NCBI GenBank assembly: GCA_020747015.1
Contig: JAGTJM010000009.1
Coordinates: 62,001-126,000, forward strand
Reading direction: 5' to 3'
Length of the DNA: 64,000 nucleotides
Source of the DNA: Pyrenochaeta sp. MPI-SDFR-AT-0127
Lineage: Eukaryota; Ascomycota; Dothideomycetes; Pleosporales; Cucurbitariaceae
Positions 1-12,996 of the stretch are shown here, piece by piece; position 1 is the first letter of the stretch, and each line of letters starts with the position of its first letter. The notes under the pieces were generated by a model that did no database searches, was not told the origin of the DNA, and was given only the letters and a program-made list of their open reading frames with translations. A program made the translations under genes and the position numbers.

Positions 1-607
1 GTGCACTATGATCAAATCTTTTTGAGACATGGCGAGCCCACCAGCGTGACAGCCTGGGTTCCAATGGGCGACATTGCTTTGACTGGTGGAGGGCTGATCT
101 ATCTGGAGAACGGTGAGCATGAACGGTTAGCTAGCCAAGAATCAGGGAACTGATCTCAGTTCTAGGCCATACACTTGGACGGCAAGTTGAAGCAGACTTC
201 ACCCAAAAGGCCAGAGAAAGTGGTTTGAGTGAGGAAGAAACAAAGAATGCCTTCAACCAAAACATGCTGTCGACCGGGCTGCTAGCTGACGGTCCTCGAG
301 AGTACTCGGATACCTTCCAGAGAAGATGGTTAGTGACAAAGTATGAGGCTGGCGATGTCGTTCTGCACAATCCTTTCGCAGTGAGTCTGATAGCGTTCCA
401 GGTAGGCAATGACTAATAGCGTGCAGATTCATGCTTCAACCAAGAATTTCGACCCCAACAACGTGATCCGCGTAGGGACAGACCTGAGGTTTGTCGACTC
501 GAGCAAGCCTTGGGATACGGTAAGAGAGTTGATATCGTTTTTTGGCCTCGGATGACTGACTCGAGCAGCGTTGGGACCATGACTACACATTCAATGATGG
601 CGTGTAG
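1..607 (+). CDS. Phytanoyl-CoA dioxygenase (PhyH) family protein, 3' end
   Basis: Partial gene entering from the left edge. Exons are 1-112, 166-380, 427-519 and 569-607, all joined in phase by GT-AG introns of 46-53 nt. The visible protein has a stretch reading VPMGDIALTGGGLIYLENG, which matches the part of PhyH-type Fe(II)/2-oxoglutarate dioxygenases that follows the HxD motif. The later segment DVVLHNPFAIHAS fits the distal iron-binding His region, and the C-terminus ends RWDHDYTFNDGV. Members of this family hydroxylate lipids or secondary metabolites; the substrate cannot be read from this fragment. The N-terminal half, including the first iron ligands, lies outside the window. The family call rests on motif recall and is fairly secure; the exact role is unknown. 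Confidence 0.75.
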
Positions 608-2138
608 TTGTTGTACAGCACGGAAAGTTGGAGACCCGGATTGTGTTTTCGTTAGCACAGACAGCAGTTGGGAGAGGACCAACAAGACCCCAGAGTTTGC
701 TCATGTTTTGAATCCGCAGGGTAATGGTGAAGTTGATGATGCCTTTTGACAGTAGTGTTGCTGGGTGGCATGCATGTTGACCCTGGAAAGAAGGATGAGA
801 TTGATCAGACTGTTTCATTTAAGAACTCAACACAGAGAACAGCGAACAGCGAACAGCGAACAGCGAACATGCCAAAGCCAAGAACAAGGTAGTCTCCGGA
901 GAGAAACTGAGGCGGAGTAACTAGGTTGCTTCATGGTGGGAGGCGTACGCCCCCTGGCCCACTCGTATCCCAAGATGCGACTTAGTTCCACCAAGGTCGT
1001 CCCTGCCTTGACCCGGAGTTTCTCCTCTCACACCATAAAACTGTCACCTGGCTGAGACTATGTGCACTCATACTTACTGCTAGTTGGTGGACTCACCCAT
1101 GAGCTACGTTACAATGGATGATGCTTCAGGGATGCATGTTCAAAGTCCTAAACACCAACTCTCCCCAGAGCAATCTGCACCTTGCAGCGAAGTCTCACTG
1201 GCTAGCCACCAACCACAGCTCAGTTGTGACTCTCCAAAGTCCGCGGGCCGGACCGAGTCATTATGCAAGGAGGTTGCTGTCAGAGTTGGTCGGGTCGGCA
1301 CCATGTCTCCGCCACGTTTCGAGCAGTTTTGACATGACCAAGCGTGCGTGTCCTCGACCGCACGACTCGCCGTGACAAGATGCCAACAAGTTGCATTCTG
1401 GGGTTCAAGATGGAGCACCGACAATGTCACCGTCCTCTGGCGATTGACGGCTCGGCGTTATGCTGTGCGCCCACTCCCTGGGTTTGAGGTGCAGCAGGGG
1501 TGCCTCGAGCGCCCCGGCCGTGGTTGCAGCTGATCGTCAACGATCTCCACTTGCACTTTGTCCGTGGTCCCCAAATTCGCCCACCTGAAGGACGGTTGCA
1601 TGGCGGGCTACTATGTATGGCCTCTGCTGTGGGTGGTTGTCACCCTCGGCCTCCGCTTCGTGCTCGCAGATGATGCCCAGCCACGCCAGAATAGCATCAT
1701 GGTGTGTTGCACAGATGGGACGACCCGCCCAATTCGTCGTGTTGAAAAAGTCTAGGCGACGCAGGCTAAATAAACAAAAGCCAGCTGAACCTTGCCCTCG
1801 CATCGGGCCTTTGCAATAGATGGAAGCGCTATTTCTTCTCCAGACCGGCTAGGCATCTGCCGTCTGGAACGACATGTCGGAGTTGGGCTCCTACCCCTCC
1901 GCGGTTCCGAGCTCATTACACGACCACGGCGGCGCGATAATGCGCAGGCCAGCTAGTTTGCAATAAGACCCGAGCAGGGCCTCTGCTTGCATGGTGTACA
2001 CTTCTCGGTCGAGACTCCGCCGCTTAGCCATATGTTATCTGGGGGAAGCCATGTGAAGCCCTTCACAGCGGTTCAGCCTCCACTTACGCCACCTACCCAC
2101 TCCCTCTGCGAACGACCTGTTCGACTGTCGCGCCCGCC
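608..2138. other. Spacer without a recognised gene
   Basis: About 1.5 kb between the dioxygenase end and the rhodopsin-domain gene. Reading frames are short and overlap each other on both strands, with no recognisable protein motif. It holds the AGCGAAC repeat and presumably the 3' UTR and the promoter of the next gene, but no individual element can be supported. Confidence 0.6.
841..868. repeat. Four tandem copies of the 7-mer AGCGAAC
   Basis: Four perfect head-to-tail copies of AGCGAAC lie directly before an ATG in the spacer downstream of the PhyH-family gene. A partial copy (GAGAAC) precedes them. It is a small minisatellite with no assigned function. Confidence 0.9.
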
Positions 2139-3465
2139 ATGTCGTCCCCATTCTCGCCAGAGGAGCTGGCCTACCTGGAAGCGCACAAGCATGATTCCCG
2201 AGTGTCGGAGATCCATTGGGTCTACAGCGTCCCCATTGCCGCTGCCACCATCAGTATGGCCTTGCGGCTCTGGGCCAAGCGCTACGGAAGAAACGGAATC
2301 ACTCTCGACGACTATCTGATCCTCTGCGCAACTGTATGCAACACCTGCCCTGTCTACACTACCTGTGACTCACAGTCGGCAACAGATATGTCTCGTCGGA
2401 CAATGCGCAAGCGGACTGGGCTTCGGTAGGAATCTGCCCATCACCGTGTCCTCGGCACAGGCTAACGTTGCCAGGCCCGCCTCACGGCATGGGCAGACAT
2501 GTTATTGTCGTCTCAGAATATGACCAGATGATGGTGCGAAAAGGCGACTACGTATTCAGCCATTTCTACGACATTGCCCTCGTCACCGTCAAACTGGGTA
2601 TCCTCGCCTTCTATTATCGAGTCTTCGTCCACCCGTTGTTCCGCAAGTTCGTCCTCGCCACTGCAGCGTTCATTATCGCTTGGGGTATCGGAATAACCGT
2701 CACCCTCTTCCTGGCTTGTCGACCGCTTGCTACCTACTGGGATGTGAGCGTGCCTGGCAAGTGCCTGGTTATGGTCACTTTTGTCTACTTCACCAACATT
2801 TCAAACTTGATTACCGACATATGGATCTTCCTGATGCCGGTCCCCATGATCTGGCACCTGCAGTTACAGACAAAGAAGAAGATGATTCTCAGCCTCATCT
2901 TCTGCATTGGTCTTGCGTAGGTTTCTCCCTGTTACCTACACTAGCTGCTGTTAACACAATATCTCACAGAACTTGCGTCGTTTCCTCCATCCGCCTCACA
3001 GTCGTCCTCGGTCGAGGCAGCGCAGACTTCACCTGGTACTACGTCCCCCTCGGCGCATACTCCGTCTTCGAGCCCCTCGGCGGCATCCTCTGCACCAACC
3101 TACCTATTATCTGGCACATGTTCCGCAAGCGCAAAGCCATGAACGCCTCGGCCTTGAAATCACACACAAACTCCAATTCCACACCCACAGTGGGATCACG
3201 GCGCTCTCGTTTTGCGATACGTCTCGGCATCACGACTCGCGACCGAACGCAGAATGACAGCACACATAGAACAATACTGGATGGCGGGGAGGGAGCAAGT
3301 CGAGGTGACTTTCATCGTTTGGAAAGTATGGAGAGTCAGAAGCCTGATCCTACCATCTGGACAACGGTGGAGAGAGTTGACACAGGCGGTCCAGACGATC
3401 TGGGTGAGCCCCCCGTTGCGTTGAAACCGGGGATGAAGAAGACGGTTTGGAATGTTAGGAAGTAA
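2139..3465 (+). CDS. Fungal rhodopsin-domain (PTH11/SAT4-like) integral membrane protein
   Basis: Exons are 2139-2333, 2386-2425, 2475-2916 and 2970-3465, joined in phase by introns of 49-53 nt, giving 390 residues. The protein has about seven hydrophobic segments: an N-terminal helix around residue 27, then a characteristic DDYLILCAT segment, a helix starting near LVTVKLGILAFYYRVF, and the conserved ending of the seventh helix before IWHMFRKRK. This layout is that of the large fungal rhodopsin-like family found in PTH11-type receptors and 'integral membrane protein' annotations. There is no N-terminal CFEM domain. The C-terminal 110 residues are hydrophilic, cytosolic and low-complexity. The likely site is the plasma membrane; ligand and signalling role are unknown. 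The start is the first ATG of the frame and leaves a short extracellular N-terminus. Confidence 0.85.
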
Positions 3466-4618
3466 GCACGACGCACGCAGGTATTATATCGCGTCGCACA
3501 TGGCCCACGACCGCGAAAAGCATGCGATGGCCAACATTCATCGCATGATCACGACGTTACGACATCTGAGCACGGCGCACGGGGAATATGAGGGACATGT
3601 TCGGTTGGACATGGACCAGGGTATAATGGCAGGCTTTTTAGGGTTTCGGGGATAGATACACGAGCGTTCTTTTATGAACAAGGTCTGGGGGGGTTTTTTA
3701 CGGATCTTGGGTTTCCGAACATCAACGAGCGTACGCATCCATGAGGAGGATTCTTGTTACTGGTCTTTTAGCGATTTGCGCATCCCACATCACGATATCC
3801 CCTCTGATTCTCTTTCATGTATTTGTACATACCTATTCAATCCATATTAACACAAGTATCAAGCATTCGATCCAAAGCCTTGCAGCATCCAGCCTCTCTC
3901 TTACTGCCTACTCCACATTCACATGAACAACCCAAACATGTCCCCTCTTCGTATTCCCACACGCCGTGTAACCACACAGACACATACTCAGTTAATTCCG
4001 CCCCGCTCGCTCCATCCTTCCCGGCACCCCACGGTCCAGAACCATGCGAGCCAATCTGCCTAAATGAAACCACCCTCCCAAAACAAAGCTCCTTCCCGCT
4101 CGCATTCGTATATGCCCAGACCTTACCCACGCGAGTGGCACAACGAGACGACGGGGGGGCTGAACGTTGTTTATCGTAAATGTCCTATTGGGGGGCCAAG
4201 CGGGGGTAAGCGAAAAGTGCGCTTGCCTGATCGGTCCCACGTGCATGTGCAAGTAATGGCCTTGGAGGCCGCATCGCAGCACGCATTGCGTGTTTATGAG
4301 ACGTCCTTCTTTTTAGGGGGGAAGTGGCGTCGATGCGGTACAAAAGGGGTCAGGGGGGGTTGTGTGAAATATGTTGGACACGTGGAAGAATTGGCACTGA
4401 ACTTGGTTTTTCAGGGGTTTTTCGTCTATGAGAGACAGATGTACGAGTATGTTTTTTTTTGGATGGTTCAGAGGGGTCTGGAAGAATGTAAGAAACATTG
4501 ATTTTGGAGAATATGTCTTATAGATACACATGCGCGAACAAATATACATTAACATTGCTACATTACAGCACTAATATACTCTTACTTTATTTTATTTTTT
4601 TCCATATTCAAAATACGT
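3466..4618. other. Convergent spacer without a recognised gene
   Basis: About 1.15 kb between two convergent genes (rhodopsin-domain gene on plus, carboxylesterase on minus). Open frames here overlap in several phases and show no family signature. It probably holds both 3' UTRs; the T- and A-rich stretch near 4500-4610 would suit polyadenylation of the minus-strand gene. Confidence 0.6.
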
Positions 4619-6518
4619 CTAGTATGGCACTTTGGTCGCAATGCTCTCCCAGAAGTCACATCGCTTTCCTCGGCCGCCCTCCCACGAGTTTGCGTCCGCG
4701 AGGTTAATGACATTGGACACGCCGGGATCGCTGTAGAGATTATACTTCAAGTTCTCAGTAGCCTCAATGAAGGTCGCAACGCCACCGGTGGTGTTGAGGT
4801 TGAGAAGCACGGGCTTCTTGTCCTCCCATTGTGGCCATTGGATGTTGCCGTTGCCGCCGTAGCCATCGGATGGGGGTACAATGCTGCTCTCAACGCCACC
4901 CTTGGCGTCCTCGACGCTGATGACGGGATTGTTGTTGATGACGAAGTTGCCCCAGATCTTGCGGAAAGCACGTTTGAATGACGCGCCTGGCGTAGGCGTA
5001 CCAGAGAAGAGTGCTTGCAAATCATAACCGTGGTAGCTGGGCGGCGCGCTGAACTGGTACTTCCAGCCCTGGGGAAAGGCGGATGCCGCCCAGTAGGAGG
5101 GGCAGACGAATGCGTATTCGGCAAACACGTTGAAGACGCGTTGCTGTTGTCCCGATCCGAATGCCGAGACGTTGACAGCAGTGGGTGTACCGGTTCCTGA
5201 GGTTGCGAATTTGAGCGCATTGGGGTTCACGTCCTGAGTATCACCGGCATAGCTATATGTCTTCTCGACGGCAGCCTTGTCGGAGTTGGAGAAGCCAGGG
5301 AACGTGGTGGTGATGTAATCCCTGAAGTCCTGGAGGGTGCGTGTGGTGGGAGGCGACAAGGGGATACCTTCGTTGGACATGTGGCCGGACAGAACTCGCT
5401 TGCCCTTGAGCGCTTTTGCAAAGAATGACTTGCTTGGGCGATCTTTGATAAAAGAGCCATCAGTCACAGGGAGGAAGGCGAATGTTCCGAATGGGCCAGC
5501 TTCTGAGACCTTGGCACTGGCATTCTGAACGACGACGGTATCGGCATCGCGAAGGCACTTGAGGGTGTCCTTTGCCTGGGAGCAGCCAGCGTATTCGGCA
5601 AAGCTGTCGTACGCTTTGGTGGGCTCTTTGTCGTTGTAGCCATGCTGGAACGGGAACCAGGGGCTAGCAGTGATGACATTCTGGAACAGATTCTCCTTCT
5701 GCTTTCCGCCATATGCCAGCGCTTGGTAAAGGACTGCCGCACCTCCAGCGCTCTCGCCGGCAATGGTGACCTTGCGGGGATCACCACCGAATTTGCCAAT
5801 GTTGCTCTGCACCCACTTGAGGGCAAAGTTCATGTCGAGCAATCCGGCGTTGAGGGCACCGCCTTGCTTGACCTCGTCACCGGCAAGGAAGCCAAAGGCG
5901 CCCAAGCGGTATTGGATAATGACGCTGATGAAGCCGTTCTTGTTGGCGGCCATGAACTCGGTGGGGTTGAGGCCGGTGGCGCTGAAAAGACCATAGCCTC
6001 CGCCGTCTTTGCTAGAATTAGCTGAAGCTCAATTGCACAGCGGGAGTGGGCATGCTCACGGATCCAGAACCAGACGGGCAGGTTCTTTGCGTTGGATGGG
6101 GCGTACACGTTCAGGAACAGACAGTCCTCGTTGCCAAGGGCCGAGGTGAAGCCATACGCAGCCGGTGTCAGCGACGAGGCACCAGTCTGCGGGCAAAAGG
6201 GCGGGTCGGTGAGAGCTGCGGTGGTGGTCCTGTTCTTTGCCGGTGCCTGGGGAGCAGCGAACCGGAGCTTGCCCAGGGGAGGTGCAGCATAACGGATGCT
6301 GCGGCCCCAACGCGTCAGTCCCAGAAGCCAATGGGGAGACGCTGGATGGAAACGTACCCTTTGAAGACATTGATGCTGTTGTTGGAGTCGTAGCTGCCCT
6401 CGTAGACTGCGTAGCCCAAGTCCACCGTCGGCGCCTTCGCCGCCCGCGGAACCGGCTCGGCGCAGGCTCCCGCCGCGAGCAGCGCAGTCGCCAGCGCACC
6501 CTGAAGAAGCCTCATGGT
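4619..6518 (-). CDS. Secreted type-B carboxylesterase/lipase
   Basis: Exons on the minus strand are 6518-6358, 6298-6060 and 6006-4619, giving 595 residues. The start chosen gives a signal peptide, MRLLQGALATALLAAGACA; an upstream in-frame ATG at 6656 would bury it. The protein carries the type-B hallmarks in order: the EDCLFLNV signature near residue 107, an oxyanion-hole HGGGYG formed exactly at the second splice junction, the nucleophile elbow GESAGG with Ser about 219, and a His-containing YHGYDL segment near residue 458. Enzymes of this family hydrolyse carboxylic esters outside the cell, for example lipids, plant esters or xenobiotics; the substrate is not predictable. Length is normal for the family (about 550-600). 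Both introns, 59 and 53 nt, restore frame precisely. Confidence 0.9.
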
Positions 6519-8782
6519 TGCCAATTGTCCCAGCAGTATGCTCACGGTGGCGTGGAGCGAATGTCTGACCCAGAAGCCAGGAATGGCGTATCGCGGTGCA
6601 AGCAGGTGAGATGAAGGGACCCAAGGCCGTGGGAACAGACGACAGCGGTTGCGCAAGCTAATCTAATTTACGGCAATACCCCATTATATAAACATGGGGC
6701 ACCTCAGTCGCGCATGGTGAACAGCCTCGACCCTCGTGTGAGCAGGACGCGGACGCACGCGGGATGGCTGCCCAAGAGCTTCGCTTGCGCGGGACAAGTG
6801 CGTACTGTGATCTTGCAGTACGAGCGCGGCCAGCCTCAATGGCGTTCTTCGCGGCCGCCACGGTCGCGACTGCAATTGTGCAAGCTGCAGCCCATGGCCT
6901 AGCGGCCGGACAGGACACCTTGGAGGGAAACACGCGATAGATTGTTGTGCCAGGCAGGAAACGGCTCCGACATGCCCGGGCCTGCTGATTGGGCTGCCCA
7001 CGAGCTGTTTGGCGCGTCTCTTCCGCGCTTTCGCCCGCTGCCGAGGCCTGGCCGCTCGAGGAACCTCGAAGAGCACCGCTATCGAAAAGCATAATTGCGC
7101 CTCCGCTATCCACAGGTTCCTGCGCCGGGTCCGCGGCGGTATCCTGGAGAATGGGGCAAAGAGCGGGCAGCTTCAACGGCCATCTTCACATCCTCGACTG
7201 GTGGTGCTTCGACTATGGCAGCTAGGCCCAACGCATCCGGCACCCTGACGACAGTCACCATGCTGAAGGGTCATCCTGGCTACTACATGCCCCCGTTCCA
7301 GTGGCCAGGCACGTGGGTCGATGCTGTGGTTGTTCATCTCCGGGTAATGATGTTCATGCGGGTGCCTCGCTCAGCCTTGTCCTGGTTTGGGGATCCGGCA
7401 AGGTAGAGCACATGCAGCATGCTGACTCGGCGCTATGCCTTCACAACACCAATGTCTGCACGTAGAGCATCTTGTGAGGAGATATACCGGCATTGTCCAC
7501 GTCGAATATCGGGGTGAGGAGGAGGGACGTTGCATCATGCAGCGTCCAAGCCGTAAAGAGACGCTCAAATGCTTACACAAGAGTCAGCCATGGCGCCATA
7601 ATTCCCCGATCGAGTGCGTACCAGACCACGCCTGGTCTGCTTATAGGAGGCGCTCGAGCACAGTAATGTGTCGTACCGGAGCCAGCGTCTTAATTGTTCG
7701 AGCTATAGGAACGACAGCTGACAGATGCGAACGATTGAGGGACTGGTCGAGGCGACGTGCATTCCAACCAGCGCCCAAGCACTTGCTGGCTGTCCAAGGG
7801 TCCTCTGCGACAACACATGTGCAGCCCTTGAAAACTGGCACATCCACTAGATTACGGCTCACCACTGCGAAGCACTTCACTGTCATGACGGCCTGTTTTC
7901 TGTTCATTGCTCAGCCACGACGGGTGATGATGTTACACCGCAGCCCACCGCTCAACGACTACTCGACCATCCTCTTCTCACACTGCTCTGCCAACTAGAA
8001 GTGTCAAACGGATACCAGTCTCGAATTTGCTAAGCAGATTTCAACCCAATAGTAGCAAACACCTAGACACTACAACCTTGTTGCGTCTTTGGAAGTAACA
8101 ACTATCTCTTCTGGCAGGGGCGATCAAGAAATTGTAAAGTATGTTGGGGTTAGTCGGCTAGATTTGAAGGATCAAACACATGCTGTTGGCTGCTGAAATC
8201 TGTGCTTGTTCTCATTCTCCAACCAAGTTCAGCTACACCTCTCACTTCATCAGCAAGTCCATGTCACGCATCTTGAGGTGTTGAGCAGGTTGTGATCATA
8301 TGTGCCGTCATTGCAAGTGTCATTTCAATCAATACTTCTCCTCCCGCATTCTTTCACTCACCACATCCACCTGTATGAACCCCTATAGCCTAGGTTAGAG
8401 ATGGCGTTTTTGCTCAAGTACACATAACAACAACCCTCTCTATTATGGTTCTATGCCCTTCGGGCCATTGCCTCAAACCGCGATTCTATCATACTTGCAG
8501 CACCAGCCATCGAACTTTCGAGGCTCACATTTCAAACTAGGGGTCGAATACGTGCTCTTGATTCGCTATTCGATAAAGCAATCTTCGTCTGTTATCCATC
8601 TGGCAAGAAAAGGGCGCAGAAAGTGAAACTTCAGGCTCACACCTAACTTGTCATTCATCGCGTGCTTTGTGATGCACATATCCTACATTCTCAACTTCAG
8701 TCATTCCCACTCACCACTGCTCTCCGCTACTGCTGTTACACTGAATCTCATGGCAGTCTTGTCCCCGCGTCGTTTCATGAAC
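6519..8782. other. Long spacer without a recognised gene
   Basis: About 2.26 kb. The left half (about 6.6-7.4 kb) is GC-rich and therefore carries many overlapping chance frames; the right half is closer to average. No frame shows a domain, signal peptide or exon-like continuity with good splice sites. It should contain the promoter of the carboxylesterase and the 3' UTR of the AT-hook gene. Confidence 0.55.
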
Positions 8783-11625
8783 TCAATCCTCCCTCGCAAA
8801 TCCGAATATCGAGCGGAATTGCTTGAACGGAATGTCCGTTCCGCCTTCTTTCGCCATCCACTCGGCATACTTCTTGATCAGCTTCTCCTCAGCATCGTCG
8901 ACTTTCTCGGTGGCAATTGGAATCTCCACCGTGCCCGTGAAAGTATGAACTCGCGCGAAATACTCCACGTGACCTGGGTTATGTGTTGATATCTGCGTTT
9001 GCGTAGATGCGACTTGGTTAGTAGTATTTGGTAGCTGGTTGGAGAGAGTCCCATCCGTGGTACTATTGTCCGCTTCAGCTCCTGGGGTATGTGCTTCGTA
9101 AAAGGTCAGTCGGAATCAAGTGTGTCAACCTATGGAAGATACTTACAAGTGCCAATGGACTTTTCATTGTTGACACGATTGACCATCTGCTTAGCTCTCT
9201 GCTTTGGCTTCGAGTGAGCCAAAAACGAGTTCCTTTTGCGTTTGCCAACCGTAAGTGAACCGTCTTCTGGCCGGTGCGGCTGAGACAGGGTCATAGAGAT
9301 TGCAGACTGTGGTCGAGATCTACGGGATGAGGCACCAATTTTCTTGGCAACGGAAGGCGGCGAGGATGTACTCGAGCCAGGCGCTGACGCTTGGCGCTCT
9401 TGATGATCCGCGGTTGAACCTTCAATGTTGCCGTGAGTATTGTCAAGGTCTTCCATCGACACATCATTGTCCCCGGCGGGCTTGATCTTCGGGTTCGGAG
9501 CGTGCGGTGAACTTTGAATTCCTGCAGACTTCTCTGATGCCGAAGTATTCATGTTCGATACACCAGAGCGACGTGTTGCTCGTCGCGTTACCATCTGAGG
9601 TGTCTCTTCGGCCTCTTCATGCGTCAAAGCTCGTTCCTTCTCTGCGTCCCGGGATGTAGCAATCACTTTAGATTCCGATTTACGGGGTCGCCCTATGACG
9701 CCACCATGGCGACCACGCTTGCGCTGATCTAAGGGGGCTACCGGCTCGCTCTTTCGCTTGAGAGGTCGTCGAACAAGACCTGGGGGAAGCCTGTCAAGGT
9801 TGGATGCTACAGCCTCAGCTTCTGCAGCGAGAATGTATGATGAGGTAGAGCCTGCGAAGAATTAGTGCCGGTAATCATGGAGAGCTGATGAAGGGCAGGG
9901 AGAGTTTTTGGGGGGGAGAACGGGACAATAAGCGAAAGACATGGAGAATTGGTAGCCTACCATTAGGGGTACTGTTATTTAACTTAGACTCGTCCCTCGA
10001 GTCGCTGTTTGCGCTGTCTTCGACACTAATGCCATGATTTGTGGTAATTGGAGTACGAGCGGTTGTCTCGTCGTTGACATCTTCACTGGTCAGCTTAAGT
10101 TTCTTGATTGAATAACCATCCCGTGTATATGAACGCTCACTATGGTAATCGAGCATAACAAACTTCTTAAAGTGTACTAACAATAAATACGCACCTTTAC
10201 TTAAGATATTCTGTTCATGGGCTGGAAGAGACGAGGCCGGTGAAGGTGACGGAACGTCGATGAGACGATACTCGTCTTCGGCAAGCGCAGATGACAGAAA
10301 CTTGGGTTCTTCAAGGATATTTTCTTTTGCTTCCATAGCTTTCTCTGCAGGTAGTCAGCGTCAATCCATATGTTTGTACGCACAAAGGCCAATGGCCACC
10401 AGTAGCAATGCTTATCATGCACTTACGCTGCTTACCGGACTTCACTCGAACACCACCGCCTGACTTACGATGAGACTTTACCGAAACAGGTGAAGTGTTG
10501 GCCTTCGGTAGATACCGTCCATTCGGGCCACGAACCTTACCGCCCCCCGCATCTCGTAGTGGCTCCATGTCCGGCTCAGCATCATTCTCCGAAGGATCTT
10601 GAACGGCAAGAACATTTAATGGCTGAGGAGTCGATACCTCTGGTGTGGCTTGTGCCACCTTAGATTCACTCCCCGGTATATGCTCTGATTGAGGTACCAG
10701 TTGGTCGTCAGGCCCGGGGACGAAATCTTGGGCTTCGTTGTCAGTAAAGTATCTAAGCATAACTTCGGTAGAGCAAGACCCGACGAAGAAATTTAATTGT
10801 GGCTCTCATACTGAGCTATGGGCAGGCAAGGGTCCTTTGGGATGAGCTTTACGTACCTGTGGACTTGGGGAGTTCTTCTGCTGGAATTGCTCCAGGCTGC
10901 ACCTGCTGCTCTTTTTCTGGCGACATTTCCGCCAACTCTAGTGCGGTAGATTCCTGTGCAGGCTTCACTTGCTCTTCAGACTGTGCTTGCTTCTTGGACG
11001 GAAGTGGCACGGGAGTCTGTTGAGATGGACGCGGAAAGTCGGTTTTCGGAAGTAAAACCCGGCCTGGAAGCCTCGGACCGAAAGGAACTTGAAGTCGCGG
11101 CGCTGGTGAAGCTGTGTTTTCAGGTAAGTCAGTTTGGTCACACATGCTACATGAACGGAGGAAATCCTCACCTTGAGGTGGATCCAAGCCATTGGTAGTG
11201 GACGAAGCGCGAATCTCACTGTCCGTATCTGGTAGACTACCATACGTTACACCTGGAGCAGCTTCTCCACGCGCATTGTTCCGAACAGTAGTCGACGACA
11301 TGGTTTTCCAGTTCCTATCGAAGAATGGCCATTTGTCTTGGGCTTTGTTAGTAAGCGACCGCACCCGACGGTAAGCCCTATCTAACTGGGAGAAGCCTTC
11401 TGTCGTGCGAATTACCCGGCCGCCTTGATCAATGGGCTCGTTCAAATAGTTTTCCTGTACCCACTTCGCTAAAATGATGTCTTCTTGAGATTCGCTCTCG
11501 CCCAGATAACGGTGGATATCTGCTAAAGTCTTCAGATCAATGAAGCCGTAAACATGCTCTGGAAGCACCATGAAGGGGGCGCTGTTATCTGACGGGTTGT
11601 AGAGAGTGTTTGAGCTAGGAGCCAT
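8783..11625 (-). CDS. AT-hook-like nuclear protein, unknown function
   Basis: Five exons on the minus strand: 11625-10857, 10762-10427, 10344-9961, 9851-9147 and 9078-8783, totalling 829 residues with every junction in phase (introns 68-109 nt). The first 110 residues look folded, with a helical segment around LADIHRYLGESESQEDIIL and a WPFFDRNW stretch. The middle is disordered and rich in Ser, Pro and Gln. Around residues 530-550 there is a basic segment, KRGRHGGVIGRPRKSESK, resembling a paired AT-hook (GRPRK core). The last 60 residues, from HVEYFARVHTFTGTVEIP, again look ordered. I recognise no named family. DNA binding and a nuclear, chromatin-linked role are inferred from the AT-hook core and basic patches. 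The last intron uses acceptor CAGGAG; the nearer CAG would create an immediate stop. Confidence 0.7.
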
Positions 11626-12996
11626 GTTGACGGCTCGAAGTAGATGGTCTTGCTCAGCTTACGATAGATATTGAATATTGATGTGGGACACAAGCTAGGC
11701 AAACACTTCCTTTGTGTGCACCTGCCGCTAGCTGAGATACCTTCAGGTTCAGATTCGTACTTTCTGGTTGCTGTGAGCATACAATAGAGCTAATGCTATT
11801 GTTGCGTGACCCACGGGTCCCAGCGGTGAGGAAATTCTCGATTGGGCTGCGGCCGAACTTGAAGAGTAGTTGTAACGCCTGTGCGGTGAGGCACACTCCG
11901 ATAATATGTGTCTTCAAAATTCGCTTTGAGGGTTATTTGGGCGCATCAACCACATACGAGTTGATAGCTTGAGATGGTGGTTGTTTTAGGCGATATGTGA
12001 GAATGTGTAGGTGGTTAGAGCGAGGGATGAGGCCAGTGCTCTGTAATTTTCAGCACGACTTATCATGTGATTTTCGCTCTGGTACCGTTCGCCACCCACA
12101 TTCTTCTTGACTGGGGGCTTAAAGCCAAGCGTATTGGCCTCTAACGTGATCAATTTGATGGTATGATTGGATTCACAGACACCCTCGGGTGCATGCAGCC
12201 CAAGGCGTTGCGTGGAGCGACCAGTTGTCAAGAACGCGCCGTCATTGCCTCAGAACTGAACTCGGGTGGAGCTTCAAACCCGGATGCCAGCGAAATAAGA
12301 GGCTTGGACTAATCCAGGATCTTAAAGTCGATGTCTTTAACACATGCATATTTCAACAGCAATCCGCATCCTTCGCAACGCTCCAAACGCTTTGGTACTG
12401 TGGTGCCAGTATTATATTCCACACTGTCATTGTTGCCTGCCAATCTCAGCATGTGACTGTATCACTGTAATTTAAAGGAAATTCCATATAGCAAGACATT
12501 CAGCATGATTCCGTGTCTGTCACTGAATCCATCGTTAGCCCCAGTCAATTCTAGCTAGTATAGATATCCTATACACAGACTGATCGTCTTTCGCTACTTC
12601 GTCGTAACAAAACCTGATTTCGTACTTGCGAAGAATATGAATACGCACTGCGTCCTAATACTCATAGTAAAAAGCACATCCGCGCAACCATTTGTGACTA
12701 ACATAGGTTCCTACAATCTTGTACGAGCAGACAGGTGTGACAGAATGCAGATAGGATTCTTAGAAACTCTACATCCTAGTCGTACACTTGCTACAAGACC
12801 ACCACGATGGCACAGGAAACAAGACTTCGCATTGAAGTAAACCTACAAAAGAACTACTTCCAAAAACGAGGTGTTGTGACCATCGATTTTCACATAAATC
12901 ACTTGACCCAAATCTATGCAACTGTCTCGTCAAAAATGAGATTTATGATTTTCAGTCCTCGAGAGCCTTGCTAGTGAAATTGAAGCTGGTGCGCCA
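11626..12996. other. Spacer, AT-richer to the right, no recognised gene
   Basis: The first few hundred bases are presumably the 5' region of the AT-hook gene. From about 12.4 kb the sequence becomes visibly richer in A and T with frequent stops in all frames. No gene, RNA or repeat family is recognised. Confidence 0.5.

Noticed and set aside
4064..4501. 145-codon plus-strand frame
   Set aside because: Overlaps several other frames in the convergent 3' spacer and shows no domain or exon support.
5830..6624. 264-codon minus-strand frame over the carboxylesterase 5' part
   Set aside because: It runs through both introns of the esterase gene; only the middle part is real coding sequence. The spliced model restores HGGGYG and the signal peptide.
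10145..10199. GTGCGT...TAG segment in the AT-hook gene exon 3
   Set aside because: The nearest in-frame acceptor gives an 18-nt intron and the next shifts the frame; the region is open as coding sequence.
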